Part shown: positions 1 to 9,195 of the stretch, one piece after another | Position numbering within the stretch: the stretch's first letter is position 1 | Layout of the letters: the number at the start of each line of letters is the position of its first letter | NCBI RefSeq assembly: GCF_007003975.1 | Contig: NZ_VFTC01000009.1 | Coordinates: 124,001 to 188,000 of the forward strand | Reading direction: 5' to 3' | Origin: Mesorhizobium sp. WSM4306 | Lineage (GTDB): Bacteria > Pseudomonadota > Alphaproteobacteria > Rhizobiales > Rhizobiaceae | Length of the DNA stretch: 64,000 nt | Program-made: the position numbers and the translations under genes | The notes under the pieces: model-generated | Told to the model about the DNA's origin: nothing | Databases searched by the model: none | What the model saw: only the letters and a program-made list of their open reading frames with translations

Positions 1-2
1 GC

Positions 3-404
3 GTTGCGGCGTCGGCTTTGCTCTATCACGTGATGAATGCCGATGGCGTGCGCCAGGATGTCGAGTGGGAGCGGTTCAAGCAGGTGCTGGCGCAGAGCTA
101 TTCGATCAGCGGCGATGAGCTCGATGCGCTGGCTGCGGCGGGCGAGCGCGCCGACAATGAGGCGATCGACCTCTATGCCTTCACCAGCGTTTTGAAGCGC
201 CATCTCGACGCCGATGCTCGCAAGGCCTTCATCGGCCTGATGTGGGAAATCGTCTATGCCGACGGCGAACTGCATGAGCTGGAAGACAACACGGTCTGGC
301 GCGTTGCCGAACTGATCGGCGTCGAGCGTCAGGACCGCGTCGAGGCGCGCCGCAAGGCGGCGGCCGCCGCGCCCGGCGCCAGCGGAACGTCGAGCGACGA
401 ATAG
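3..404 (+). CDS. TerB-like tellurite resistance family protein, 5' truncated by window edge
   Basis: The reading frame is open to the left edge, so the true start lies outside the window; 133 residues are visible. The acidic helical segment around 'AFIGLMWEIVYADGELHELE' is the typical TerB/COG4103 core, in which conserved acidic residues (here DGELHELE) sit between helices. The tail is low-complexity Ala/Gly. The family is cytoplasmic and poorly understood; tellurite resistance should not be assumed for a lone rhizobial copy. The next gene begins 14 bases downstream on the same strand, so the two may be co-transcribed. Confidence 0.8.
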   Translation, partial: VAASALLYHVMNADGVRQDVEWERFKQVLAQSYSISGDELDALAAAGERADNEAIDLYAFTSVLKRHLDADARKAFIGLMWEIVYADGELHELEDNTVWRVAELIGVERQDRVEARRKAAAAAPGASGTSSDE

Positions 405-418
405 GATCCCAGCTCTCC

Positions 419-1135
419 ATGCCGCCTAGACCGAGCTCGAAACCGAAAATCCTGATCGTGCTGCATCAGGAGACTTCGAGCCCCGGCCGGGTCGGCCACA
501 TGCTGCTCGAGGAAGGTTTCGATCTCGACATCCGTCGGCCGCCGCTCGGCGACAGCCTGCCGGAAACGCTGGAAGGGCATGCCGGCGCCGTCGTGTTCGG
601 CGGGCCGATGAGCGCCAATGACGAGGACGAGTTCGTCCGCCGCGAGACCAACTGGCTCGATGTTCCGCTCAGGGAGAACCGGCCGTTCCTCGGCATCTGC
701 CTTGGCGCGCAGATGCTGGCCAATCATCTCGGCGGCAAGGTCGAGGGTCATGGCGAGGGGCTGGTCGAGATCGGCTGGTATCCGCTGAAGCCGACCGAAG
801 CCGGCAAAAAGCTGCTGCCTTGGCCCGACATGGTCTACCAGTTCCACCGCGAAGGCTTTTCACTGCCGAAAGACGCGACGCTGCTGGCGACCGCCGAGAC
901 CTACCCCAACCAGGCCTTCCGCTATGGCGACAATGCCTGGGGCATTCAGTTCCATGGCGAACTGACCAGGATGATGATGCAGCGGTGGGTGGTGCGCGGC
1001 GCGCACCGTTTCGAATTGCCCGGCGCGCAGCCCGGCCGCGACCATCTCGGCGGCCGGCTGATCTGGGACATGCACCTCAAGCGCTGGCTGAGCGAGTTTC
1101 TGGGGCTGATTTTTGGCAGGCCTACCAAGGTCTAG
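419..1135 (+). CDS. Class I glutamine amidotransferase (GuaA-N-like)
   Basis: This 238-residue protein is a free-standing class I glutamine amidotransferase. The nucleophile elbow 'GICLGAQM' places the catalytic Cys at about residue 94, and 'GIQFHGE' gives the His (179) and Glu (181) of the triad; the usual Pro of QFHPE is Gly here. Such proteins release ammonia from glutamine for a partner, or act on gamma-glutamyl compounds. No synthetase domain is fused and no obvious partner is adjacent, so the acceptor is unknown. It follows the TerB-like gene by 14 bases. Confidence 0.85.
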   Translation: MPPRPSSKPKILIVLHQETSSPGRVGHMLLEEGFDLDIRRPPLGDSLPETLEGHAGAVVFGGPMSANDEDEFVRRETNWLDVPLRENRPFLGICLGAQMLANHLGGKVEGHGEGLVEIGWYPLKPTEAGKKLLPWPDMVYQFHREGFSLPKDATLLATAETYPNQAFRYGDNAWGIQFHGELTRMMMQRWVVRGAHRFELPGAQPGRDHLGGRLIWDMHLKRWLSEFLGLIFGRPTKV

Positions 1136-1294
1136 AGTAGAATCTCGTTACTCTGAACAGCTGAGCTTGATCCCAAGAAAACTTAGGTCTGCATCGGGAC
1201 GATCGATCCGGCGATGCAGCAGATCACGCGCGGCGCTGTTCCTAAAAGCTGTGACAGTGGTCCGCCTGTTGCCTGACATCTATAGTCGGACCGA

Positions 1295-3127
1295 TCACCG
1301 GAATCGCCGCCTCAGCCAGCGCACCAGCGACCAGCCGCCCGCTTGCATTTTTTCGCCTTTGCACGGCGGGCTGAGCGCTTCTCCTAGTCGCTTCAACTGC
1401 CTTGACAGAAACCGACGCAGAATGCGCTGGTCGTAGAGGTCCGCCGAAGCGTTCCGCAGCAGCACGCGCTGCGAAAAGACGCGCAGCAACTCGGCTCCGC
1501 CGCCGTCGGCAGAGGTCCCGGAGAGGATCGAGATGGTGCGGCGGGCCGACTCCATCGGCTGCAGTCGCGCCGCTGCGTCAGGGTGCGGCCTCGGCGAATA
1601 TACGAGTGGCGTAGGATCGACCAAACCACCGATAACCGTTGACTCAAGATTCCGCCAAAGCCAAGTTCGGTGAAGATCAACTTCAGCCGCCGCTTCGAAC
1701 GGCACGGTGAAAAGAGTTTTGCGAAATGCGAAAGTCGACCATTCGGGTTCGCTTCCGGGCAAAATCCTCAGATTGACGTCATTCAGGCCGTCCTTATCGC
1801 TGCCGGCCATCCGGCCGAAGACTTCCGCCTCGTTGAAAGTGAGAAACGATACGCATGCAGCACCGGGATCTGCCGCTAGATGCGCAAGCGTTAGGTCTAT
1901 CCTGCGGACGGTGCTGATGTCCTCGACATAGGACAGCAGGCAGATGTCATGCCGCGCATGCGACATCGCGAGATTCAGGGCGGCTCCAGCCGTCATGGAG
2001 CTGCCGTCCAGGCAGATCAGGCGGTCGTCATCTGACCACACCTGCCGCATCGCAGCGGCGTTGCGATTGCCGGGAGACTGGTCGACAAACACGAGTTCAA
2101 ACCTCTGGTTCTCCTGCCGCCGGAGCGATTCGCTGAAAGCTTCGAGGTGGGCCCGGCCATCGCTCGTCACGACCAGTATCGAGACCCTGTCGTCCAACTT
2201 GCTTGCCGCCGTGCTGCCGCGATCCCAGATCCTTGTGACGAGGCGACTTGCATGTTTGCGTCGCAACAGATTGCCAATGCCGGACGCGACGCGGAAAGGC
2301 TCGCGACTGGAGAATTCGACAAATGCGCGATTGTCCGCGATGGCAGCGCGCTTAAGGTCCACATGGGCGATGTCGCTTGCATAGTCGTGACGGAGGATAG
2401 CGTCAGGCTCGTAGACAAATGCCAAAGGCCCGTGGAACCGCCACAGCCGCGCGCAGAGATCGTTGCCCTCATGGCCGGCAAGTAGCGGGTTAAACCCACC
2501 GGCCTGCAGGAAACAATCGCGCTGCCAGATCGATACGCCTTCGCAATTGATGAACGTCGGTCTTCGTACGGCGCCGAGGTCGTAGTGCCTTTCGCCTATA
2601 CCTCCCGTATGCGGGACGACCTTCCCGCGCACAGCGACCGCGCCAGTCTCCGCCATGCATCGTTGCAGAGCCGCGAGGCAGCCCTGTTCGATGATGCCGT
2701 CGTCGTCGAGAAAGGCCACGGCGGGACCGCGCGCCAACAACGCGCCAAGATTCCGGCCAGCGGCGCAGCCTATGCTGAACGGCGGCTCTAGCCCCAGGAA
2801 TGATGGAAAATGCCGCTTGGCGCTCTCAAAAAGCGCAGAATTTCCGTCGTCGACCAGGATCAATTCATGTGTCTGGCCCGCGCAATCCGCTGCGAGGGCC
2901 TCGAGCGCACGGTCCACGTCGGGGTGGTCGCGGTGGCTGAGCACGACGATGCTGAGTCCCGGTCGGGTAGGCGGTTGACCGAAAAGATGTCGCGCCGACA
3001 TTTCGGCAACCCGCTCCGTAAACCCTTCGACCAGCCGCAGCGCGTGGTCGAAACGGCCCTTGGTCTTGGCCTCTCGAGCCGCGTCGAAAGCGCGGCGCAG
3101 GTCGGCGACATCCTGCTCTCGCGCCAT
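1295..3127 (-). CDS. Tandem-domain family 2 glycosyltransferase
   Basis: The 610-residue protein holds two GT-A-like modules. The first begins near residue 58 ('LSIVVLSHRDHP') and has a DDD metal/nucleotide-binding motif at about 141-143. The second begins near residue 310 ('VSILVVTSDGR') and is more divergent, without a clear DxD. No membrane segments are evident, so it probably works in the cytoplasm on a polysaccharide or glycolipid. It is the last gene of a three-gene leftward operon. Its ATG overlaps the upstream stop as TGATG, suggesting translational coupling. Donor and acceptor cannot be read from the sequence. Confidence 0.8.
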   Translation of the reverse strand: MAREQDVADLRRAFDAAREAKTKGRFDHALRLVEGFTERVAEMSARHLFGQPPTRPGLSIVVLSHRDHPDVDRALEALAADCAGQTHELILVDDGNSALFESAKRHFPSFLGLEPPFSIGCAAGRNLGALLARGPAVAFLDDDGIIEQGCLAALQRCMAETGAVAVRGKVVPHTGGIGERHYDLGAVRRPTFINCEGVSIWQRDCFLQAGGFNPLLAGHEGNDLCARLWRFHGPLAFVYEPDAILRHDYASDIAHVDLKRAAIADNRAFVEFSSREPFRVASGIGNLLRRKHASRLVTRIWDRGSTAASKLDDRVSILVVTSDGRAHLEAFSESLRRQENQRFELVFVDQSPGNRNAAAMRQVWSDDDRLICLDGSSMTAGAALNLAMSHARHDICLLSYVEDISTVRRIDLTLAHLAADPGAACVSFLTFNEAEVFGRMAGSDKDGLNDVNLRILPGSEPEWSTFAFRKTLFTVPFEAAAEVDLHRTWLWRNLESTVIGGLVDPTPLVYSPRPHPDAAARLQPMESARRTISILSGTSADGGGAELLRVFSQRVLLRNASADLYDQRILRRFLSRQLKRLGEALSPPCKGEKMQAGGWSLVRWLRRRFR

Positions 3128-4158
3128 CAGCCCCGTCCGCGTCGGTTCGACTTGGTTGGATGCGAAAGAGCGGCGATGGCCTTCGACCAGAATCCAGGCC
3201 GAACCTTGACGCCGCCGTCACGCGTCGCGCGCTGCATCTCGGATGAAATCAGCGCCAGCCTCTCTCGGCCTTCTTGGACAGCCGCCGGAGAAACACCGAA
3301 TTCCCTGGCGGCGGTTTCGAAGAAACGCGCGAGAAACTTCTCGCGGAGTTGAGGCGCGGCTGATGCAAAATCCACCTGCCACCGCTTGCGTATTTGCGCA
3401 TTCACAAGCTGATCGGCGATCATGCTCAGGAGCGGCCCGATTTCCTCCTTTTGGACCAGCGGAAATGCGTATTTGAAGACGCCAAGACCGTATTCGAGCG
3501 TGAATGCCAGCATCTCCTCTTCCGGCATCGTCAGCATCTGCATGCCGAGTGAATCAGGCCGGTTGCGCCGGAAGTAGAGGATGCGGGGAATCCTATGCAA
3601 CTCGCCCGCTCGCGCCACGGCCACCGTCCATGTGGTGGCAGAAGTTATAGGCAGCGCCGACACCATCGCTGCGCGGCGGACCAAACACCTGATGGCCGCC
3701 GGGTTGGCGCGCCGCGCCTGCTCGAGAACGCGCTCTAGGGCGAAGCCGACAACCGATCTGTGACGGACGACATCGTTGCGGGTGCCGAAATGCTGCATGT
3801 CGCAATAGACGCTTGCGGCTTCCGGATGGCGATCAGCATAGTCTATGAGCACCTGCAGATAATCCGGCGCGCAATGGTCATCGTGCTGCCAGTAGCAGAA
3901 ATAATCCTCACGCAATTGGCTGGCGAGCCAGTTAATGTTGCCGTTCCAGTGCAGCCGACGCTCGTGCACCACAATCTCAAACCGAGGGTCGTCAGAAAAT
4001 CTCTTGCAGGCCTCGTATGATCGCTTGTCGGCGCCGTCCACGGAGATAAGGACGCGATAATCGCGAAACGTCTGCGCCTGCACCGACAGCAACGTGTGCT
4101 CAACGTGCTCCCATCCCTCGAACAGGGGCATCGCGATTAGGATCCGCGCTTTCGTCAT
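3127..4158 (-). CDS. Family 2 glycosyltransferase
   Basis: This 343-residue protein opens with the GT2 strand 'RILIAMPLFEGWEHVEHTLL' and 'SVQAQTFRDYRVLISVDGAD', with an acidic motif 'QHDDHCAPDY' near residues 91-100 serving as the DxD-like site. The start at 4158 is preferred over an in-frame ATG 24 codons upstream because it makes a 4-base ATGA overlap with the stop of the FAD oxidoreductase and begins exactly at the family N-terminus. It sits between the oxidoreductase and a second glycosyltransferase in one operon. The sugar transferred is unknown. Confidence 0.82.
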   Translation of the reverse strand: MTKARILIAMPLFEGWEHVEHTLLSVQAQTFRDYRVLISVDGADKRSYEACKRFSDDPRFEIVVHERRLHWNGNINWLASQLREDYFCYWQHDDHCAPDYLQVLIDYADRHPEAASVYCDMQHFGTRNDVVRHRSVVGFALERVLEQARRANPAAIRCLVRRAAMVSALPITSATTWTVAVARAGELHRIPRILYFRRNRPDSLGMQMLTMPEEEMLAFTLEYGLGVFKYAFPLVQKEEIGPLLSMIADQLVNAQIRKRWQVDFASAAPQLREKFLARFFETAAREFGVSPAAVQEGRERLALISSEMQRATRDGGVKVRPGFWSKAIAALSHPTKSNRRGRG

Positions 4159-5414
4159 ACTCTTCGTCGCTCTGCAAAACGTCCGGAAACCGGGTGCGTC
4201 GACGTCTCCGCGACGATGCGACGGGCGCACTCCTCGGCAAAATAGGGGGCCATGGTCAGCTTCCCCGGATCAACGCTGTGATAGGCACCAACCGAGGTGA
4301 CGCCGATCTCAAAGCGATGGTGCAATTCGCTTGCGGGGTCGTCGATATCTGTCTCGCCCCAGGCGACGATCGGCCCGCCACGCACCATGACATCCGAAAG
4401 CTCGTCGATGGCGTAGTCGGAAAGAACAGAATGGATGGCGGCAAGACCGGAATATGTCCCCGCTAGTATGGACGAGCGGGAAGGTTCGCCGGGAACGATA
4501 GGCCAGAAGGGCGGCTCGGCCTCGAACGTGCGCGCCGTCAGACAGCTTGGATACCAGGTGAGATAGACGGTGCCATTGCGGTAGCGGACAACTTCGCCGA
4601 ATGGCCCGAGCACGATCGTCATCGACCTGGCCGGCCTTGTCCCAGGAGGTGGCCGGAAGCTGACGCCGTATTTCAGTCGATGAATCCAAGTTCGTCGCGG
4701 CCGCATCCCTGCTGAATTGTCGATCGCTATACGCCCGTCCCATAGCGCATTGACGACGTGGTCGAACTGATCTCTCTGAATGATCCCATCCGATGTCGTC
4801 GTGATTTCCCGCCGGTCTGGATCGACCGAGGTCACCAAGCGGTTCGTCCGGATCTCTATGCTCGGCGTTGTCGCGATTCGTTCCCTGATCAGTTCGGCAA
4901 GCGCTACCGGATCGATCGCGACCTCTGGCGATTGAAATGCGGCCAACGCCTCGCCCGTTAGCTCGCGCTCGAACTCGCTCTTGGTCCAACGCCGTATCGG
5001 ACTGGCCAGATCCGCGTTGAAGTAGGCGCCGCGTCGGCCACCGCCGGCCTCCTGAATGAGCGTGTGGACGGCCTGCAGATATGCATGGATTTGGTCGGGC
5101 TCCTGCTGGGATTCTCGATGGACGACATAGGCGGCGGGGTCCGACGTCTCGAAGGCGGCGATTTTGAGCCCGAGCCGCTCGCTGAGCAGCGGCGCGAATG
5201 CAAGCGCACCCCGCATCATCATCCTGGCCGTCCGCAGAGACGGATCTCCCCCATACATATAGCCGAGGTGAACCTTACCCTCGTTCGCCACTGCGGCGCG
5301 GGTCAGCAACGCCGGGTTGCGGTCGAAAATCGTGACGCGCGCGCCGCGGTCGGCAAGAGCCATCGCTATGCAGCAGCCTTGCAGGCCGCCGCCCATCACA
5401 CCCACGTGAATCAA
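4155..5414 (-). CDS. FAD-dependent oxidoreductase (DAO family)
   Basis: A Rossmann dinucleotide-binding motif ('VMGGGLQGCCIAMALADRG') followed by the acidic end of strand 2 ('TIFDRN') lies at the N-terminus, as expected for DAO-family flavoenzymes; the protein is about 419 residues. I chose the TTG at 5414 because it is preceded by a GAAGGTGGA ribosome site and puts the FAD motif at the N-terminus. An ATG at 5546 would add 44 residues with no family resemblance. Substrate is unknown. Co-transcription with two glycosyltransferases suggests it tailors a sugar or glycolipid. Confidence 0.75.
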   Translation of the reverse strand: MIHVGVMGGGLQGCCIAMALADRGARVTIFDRNPALLTRAAVANEGKVHLGYMYGGDPSLRTARMMMRGALAFAPLLSERLGLKIAAFETSDPAAYVVHRESQQEPDQIHAYLQAVHTLIQEAGGGRRGAYFNADLASPIRRWTKSEFERELTGEALAAFQSPEVAIDPVALAELIRERIATTPSIEIRTNRLVTSVDPDRREITTTSDGIIQRDQFDHVVNALWDGRIAIDNSAGMRPRRTWIHRLKYGVSFRPPPGTRPARSMTIVLGPFGEVVRYRNGTVYLTWYPSCLTARTFEAEPPFWPIVPGEPSRSSILAGTYSGLAAIHSVLSDYAIDELSDVMVRGGPIVAWGETDIDDPASELHHRFEIGVTSVGAYHSVDPGKLTMAPYFAEECARRIVAETSTHPVSGRFAERRRV

Positions 5415-5835
5415 AAGGGTTCCACCTTCGGCACAAAGACGGCGATGGAGTGCTTCACCTGTCTTTCCCCGCATTCCCCTGACGTCAATCCTAATGCCAC
5501 ATGCAGCCCCTTGCTCGTTGAATAGGCGTCGGATCGGCGCCTGCACGTAGGACTACCGAATGACGGAATGCGCGTAAATATGCTAGGGCCGACAGAGCGA
5601 GACAGCGCGCCTATGACTCGGCGGCCGGGTTCTTAATGAAGCCCTACTCATCGACTGCGATTTTCTCGTCACCAGCCGGTCAGAGGATCCGCATGCGACA
5701 TGAGCACGTTTATCTCACGTATGGGAGAGGTCCCGCTTGTCACGCGTGCGATGACCCGCCTTCTCGCGCTCGCCAACCAGTAGCCGCCAGTCCGCTTCCG
5801 GTCCCATCTCAGCCGCGCAAGCTGATTGTCCCGAG

Positions 5836-5863
5836 CGCCGGATCCAGCGGCTTGGATCCGGCG
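5836..5863. terminator. Perfect hairpin beside MFS-tail remnant
   Basis: CGCCGGATCCA and TGGATCCGGCG form a perfect 11-bp stem around a GCGGCT loop. It lies 5 bases beyond the stop codon of the leftward MFS-tail remnant, so it looks like that vanished gene's transcription terminator. No T-run follows on either strand, so rho-independent activity is uncertain. Confidence 0.4.
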
Positions 5864-5864
5864 A

Positions 5865-5928
5865 TCGATCAGTTGCGGCTGTTGAGGTGCCGCACCTTGC
5901 GCAGCTGCGGGAACAGCACCGCCCACAG
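5865..5928 (-). pseudogene. Remnant of MFS transporter 3' end (last 19 codons plus stop)
   Basis: Read leftward, this 64-base stretch encodes 'LWAVLFPQLRKVRHLNSRN' and a TGA stop. It differs by a single residue (K for R) from the C-terminus of the intact MFS transporter at 7805-9043. DNA identity with 7801-7864 is roughly nine bases in ten. Similarity stops abruptly inside the former gene on the upstream side. It is therefore a broken duplicate or the remains of a close paralogue, separated from the intact copy by the YwqG-like gene. Confidence 0.8.
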
Positions 5929-6090
5929 TCCTACTCGGCGGCCGTCTCCGATTTTCGCCTCTGCCGTGAGCTGCGCCCGGCATTGCCGCGAATCGCGGAT
6001 CGGTTGGCCCCTTGCTTGCGCAACGCCTCATATCACGGCAATAATTTGGTTGCGGGACGGAGTGCGTAGCTGACGACGGGGGGTAGCGTC

Positions 6091-7692
6091 ATGGAAAAGT
6101 TGATGCCGCTGTTTGTGGTCGGGGCGATGCTCCTGATCGTTGGCAGCCTGGTCTACAGCGGGGCAAAAGGCATTGCCGGCCTGTTTTCCGGCTCGTCTTC
6201 AAAAGAAAAAGACAAGCCACAGCCAAGCCGTGCGCGAACCTCTGAAGCAGCCCAAGCTATATCGCCCAAACCTAACTCTGCGGCAGAAAAGCTGATCGCC
6301 GAAATGCAGCAGCAGGCCAAGAACAACGACGATCAGCGCAAGGCGGCGTTCAAAGCGCATGTCGAGCGCAAGATCCCGCCGATTTCCGTCGATGGCCGTG
6401 AAGCGATCGAACGTGGGCAAGCCGCGCGTATTGCGATCAAGCACGTCTTTCCGCCGCGTCTTCCCCAACGAAGCATGAGCTATTTCGGTGGGCTGCCGAT
6501 TGTCCCCGATGAATTCGACTGGCCAACGGTTCACAATCGGAAGGGATTGCTCGAGCGCCTCAATTTCATGGCGCAAATTGACTGTTCGGATCTGCCGCCG
6601 GGACCAGGACGGGATCTGCTGCCCGAAAAGGGCTATCTCTATTTCTTCGCGCCGATGTCCGACACGTTTGGGACGGACGCGATGCACTTCGTGACGCGGT
6701 ACGAGCCACGTCAGGTGACACAGAAGTGGGCGCCGCTTGACATGCCGGCCACCGCCAAGATCCAGGGATCGGATCCTATGGACGAAATCTTGCGGGGCAA
6801 GCGAACTCACTATGATCGGGTCGAGGTCGAGTCTGCCTGGATAGAGGAGCCGACCGACGCCGAAGTCGCGGCGCGTGCGGACGAAGGTCATGCTTTCGAG
6901 GTCGCCGACAAAATTCGGACCGAAAGGGTCGACGCCTTCTACGGTCCGCCGGTCGTCCCTGATCCGCTGCTTTCCGCTCATCATGCGCCGAAAGACACGT
7001 TTTGGACGCCGTATCCAGGATTTCCGGCCAATTGGCATTCGGCGCGGACCGTTCGGAAGCTTGTGGAGGCATATCACCGCGAAGAGGCGGCCGATGTCGC
7101 GGCCCAACTGAAGGCGCGTGGTGATGTTGCCGAAGATGATCCGGAGGCCAAGCGGCTACGGACGGTGCAGCGCGAACTGTCGGCGTTCGGTTCGAAGATG
7201 TTCAAGGCATTCTTTCCGACGGTCAATGTCGGACTGAAGGACTATGACGCACCGCCTGCCGAGGTGAAGCAGCAAATCCTTGCCTTTCTGGAAGACTTGC
7301 ATGTCAACGGTATGCCGTCATCCTCGGTGCGGCGGCCGCATCATCGGCAGCTTCCGCAGGTGATTAATGATTGGCTTTCAATCGCGGCCATCAAAGGCGC
7401 CGAGGGGGGACTGACAGATCCGGCCGGTGCGGCGCTCATCGGTCCTGACGTCGTAACCGCCCTGTCTCACCGCCACGTGTCCCGTACCCATCAGATGCTT
7501 GGCAAAGGTAAAGTCGTCCAGGTCGCCGCCGACGAGATGAAGGACCGCTACCTGCTGTTGCTCCAACTTGGGCCGGATATGGCGCTCAACTGGACCGTCG
7601 GGGAGATGGGGCCGCTTCAATATTGGATTACGCCAGAGGACCTTGCGGCCAAGCGATTCCAGAACACAATTCTGACAATCGAAGCCTACTGA
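6091..7692 (+). CDS. Membrane-anchored DUF1963 (YwqG-like) protein
   Basis: A single N-terminal membrane segment (about residues 5-32, 'LFVVGAMLLIVGSLVYSGAK') is followed by a charged linker and a DUF1963/YwqG-type domain. Recognisable family pieces are 'SYFGGLPIVPDEFDWP', 'FMAQIDCSDLPP', 'LPEKGYLYFFA' and the C-terminal 'LLLQLGPDMALNWTVGEMGP' with 'QYWITPEDL'. A long insert (about residues 190-400) separates the two halves, making it larger than typical members. Biochemical function of the family is unknown. The gene is flanked by copies of an MFS gene tail, which hints at arrival by insertion. The start has a strong GGGGGT ribosome site. Confidence 0.8.
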   Translation: MEKLMPLFVVGAMLLIVGSLVYSGAKGIAGLFSGSSSKEKDKPQPSRARTSEAAQAISPKPNSAAEKLIAEMQQQAKNNDDQRKAAFKAHVERKIPPISVDGREAIERGQAARIAIKHVFPPRLPQRSMSYFGGLPIVPDEFDWPTVHNRKGLLERLNFMAQIDCSDLPPGPGRDLLPEKGYLYFFAPMSDTFGTDAMHFVTRYEPRQVTQKWAPLDMPATAKIQGSDPMDEILRGKRTHYDRVEVESAWIEEPTDAEVAARADEGHAFEVADKIRTERVDAFYGPPVVPDPLLSAHHAPKDTFWTPYPGFPANWHSARTVRKLVEAYHREEAADVAAQLKARGDVAEDDPEAKRLRTVQRELSAFGSKMFKAFFPTVNVGLKDYDAPPAEVKQQILAFLEDLHVNGMPSSSVRRPHHRQLPQVINDWLSIAAIKGAEGGLTDPAGAALIGPDVVTALSHRHVSRTHQMLGKGKVVQVAADEMKDRYLLLLQLGPDMALNWTVGEMGPLQYWITPEDLAAKRFQNTILTIEAY

Positions 7693-7753
7693 CTGATTTT
7701 GCTTGGCGACCCTCTGGGGGCTTTGCCACCCCTTCGCGCCGTCCTCGCCGGCT

Positions 7754-7791
7754 ACCCGCAATGGCGGGTCAACGCAGGACATCGGGTCCTG
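7754..7791. terminator. Two small hairpins between convergent genes
   Basis: ACCCGC/GCGGGT (loop AATG) and CAGGAC/GTCCTG are two adjacent 6-bp stems in the gap between the converging YwqG-like and MFS genes. They may act as a bidirectional terminator, but no T-run follows. Confidence 0.3.
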
Positions 7792-7804
7792 GAGAGGCGC
7801 TCGA

Positions 7805-9043
7805 TCAGTTGCGGCTGTTGAGATGCCGCACCCGGCGCAGCTGCGGAAACAGCACCGCCCATAGACCAGCGACGGCAATCGCGCCGATGCCGCCGATCAC
7901 CACGGCCGGCACGGTTCCGATCAGCGCTGCCATGGTGCCGGCGCGGAATTCGCCGACTTCGTTGGAGGCGCCGACGAAGACCTGGTTGACGGCGTTGACG
8001 CGGCCGCGCACCTCGTCCGGCGTCCACAGCTGGATCAGCGTTTCCCTGATATAGACGCTGAACATGTCAGTGGCGCCGAGGCCGGCAAGGGCCAGGATCG
8101 ACAGCCAGGTAATGGTGGATACGCCGAACAGCACGGTGAAGGCACCAAAGCCTGCGACGAAGCCGAGCATGATCTTGCCGGCATTGTCGCGCAGCGGATG
8201 TCCGGCGAGCCAGACCGCGACACAGATGGCGCCAATGCCGGGCGCCGAGCGCAGCAGGCCCAAGCCCCAGGGACCGAGCTCGAGAATATCGCGGGCATAG
8301 ACCGGCAGCAGCGCCGAGGCGCCCGACAGAAGCACGGCAAAGAGGTCGAGCGAGATGGCGCCGAGCACGATCTTCTCGCTCCAGATATAACGGAAGCCGG
8401 CAAACAGTGTCTCCATCGTCGGCTTGTCGGTGGCGCTCCGCTGGGCCGGCTTGGGGATGGTGAAGATCAGCAGGCCGGCGATCAGCATCAGCACGGAGGC
8501 GACGGCGTAAGCGGCTTCGGCGGAGACGCCATAGAGCAGGCCGCCGGCGACCGGGCCGACGATCGTCGCGGTCTGCCAGGCCGATGAATTCCAGGCGATA
8601 GCGTTGCCGAAATCCTCCGGCGGCACCAGATTGGCGAACAGCGACGACGAGGCCGGTCCGTAAAAGGCGCGCGCCATGCCAAACAGCGCCAGCACGACGA
8701 AGATAGGTAGCGGGCTGACGAGGCCGCGCAGCGTGAAATACAACAGAACAAGCGCACAGCCGGCCTCGGTCACGGTCGCCAGCGCCATGATCAGGCGGCG
8801 GCCAAAACGGTCGGCGACGACGCCGGTGACCAGTACCAAGAGCAGCGACGGCAGGAACTGAACGATGCCGACAATGCCCAGATCGAACGGGTCGCGCGTC
8901 AGATCGTAGACCTGCCAGCCGACGGCGACCGACACGATCATGGTGGCGAAGGTGGTGAGGAAACGCGCCGCCCAGTAACTCAGGAAGGAGCGGTGACGGA
9001 AAGCGGCGTAGCGCTGATCCGGCGACGTTTGTTCTGCTGTCAT
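7805..9043 (-). CDS. MFS transporter (EntS-like family)
   Basis: This 412-residue, roughly 12-segment membrane protein has the N-terminal hallmark 'FRHRSFLSYWAARFLTTFAT' and an MFS motif A variant ('VVADRFGRRLIMALATV') in the loop between helices 2 and 3. The overall pattern fits the EntS/MFS_3 group of drug or siderophore exporters in the inner membrane. No siderophore genes are nearby, so the substrate is unknown. Its last 19 codons are duplicated at 5865-5928. Confidence 0.88.
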   Translation of the reverse strand: MTAEQTSPDQRYAAFRHRSFLSYWAARFLTTFATMIVSVAVGWQVYDLTRDPFDLGIVGIVQFLPSLLLVLVTGVVADRFGRRLIMALATVTEAGCALVLLYFTLRGLVSPLPIFVVLALFGMARAFYGPASSSLFANLVPPEDFGNAIAWNSSAWQTATIVGPVAGGLLYGVSAEAAYAVASVLMLIAGLLIFTIPKPAQRSATDKPTMETLFAGFRYIWSEKIVLGAISLDLFAVLLSGASALLPVYARDILELGPWGLGLLRSAPGIGAICVAVWLAGHPLRDNAGKIMLGFVAGFGAFTVLFGVSTITWLSILALAGLGATDMFSVYIRETLIQLWTPDEVRGRVNAVNQVFVGASNEVGEFRAGTMAALIGTVPAVVIGGIGAIAVAGLWAVLFPQLRRVRHLNSRN

Positions 9044-9195
9044 GGAGAGAGGCCCCGTTGCAAAGACTTGGCCGGCGGGGCACTTCCACGATGGGCGCTG
9101 TTCCGGCCAGGGAACTAAGTTCGCCGGGGCATGTGCGCCCGAATCAATCTGGGATCAAGGGATTTCCGGTCCGTTTGACGGAATGGAATGGAAAA

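Larger units (their letters stand above)
5415..6090. other. 676-bp gene-free interval with duplication scar
   Basis: No convincing coding region is present. Open frames on both strands here are short and Arg/Ser/Pro-rich with no recognisable domain. The interval should hold the promoter of the leftward oxidoreductase/glycosyltransferase operon and, just before 6091, the GGGGGT ribosome site of the YwqG-like gene. It also contains an 11-bp-stem hairpin and a copy of the tail of the MFS gene that lies at 7805-9043; both are listed separately. Confidence 0.6.

Noticed and set aside
5415..5546. N-terminal extension of the FAD oxidoreductase to the ATG at 5546
   Set aside because: The extra 44 residues do not resemble the family and the TTG at 5414 has a good ribosome site directly before the FAD motif.
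5636..6073. Open frames on both strands before the YwqG-like gene
   Set aside because: Compositionally random (Ser/Arg/Pro), overlapping each other and the MFS-tail remnant, without ribosome sites.
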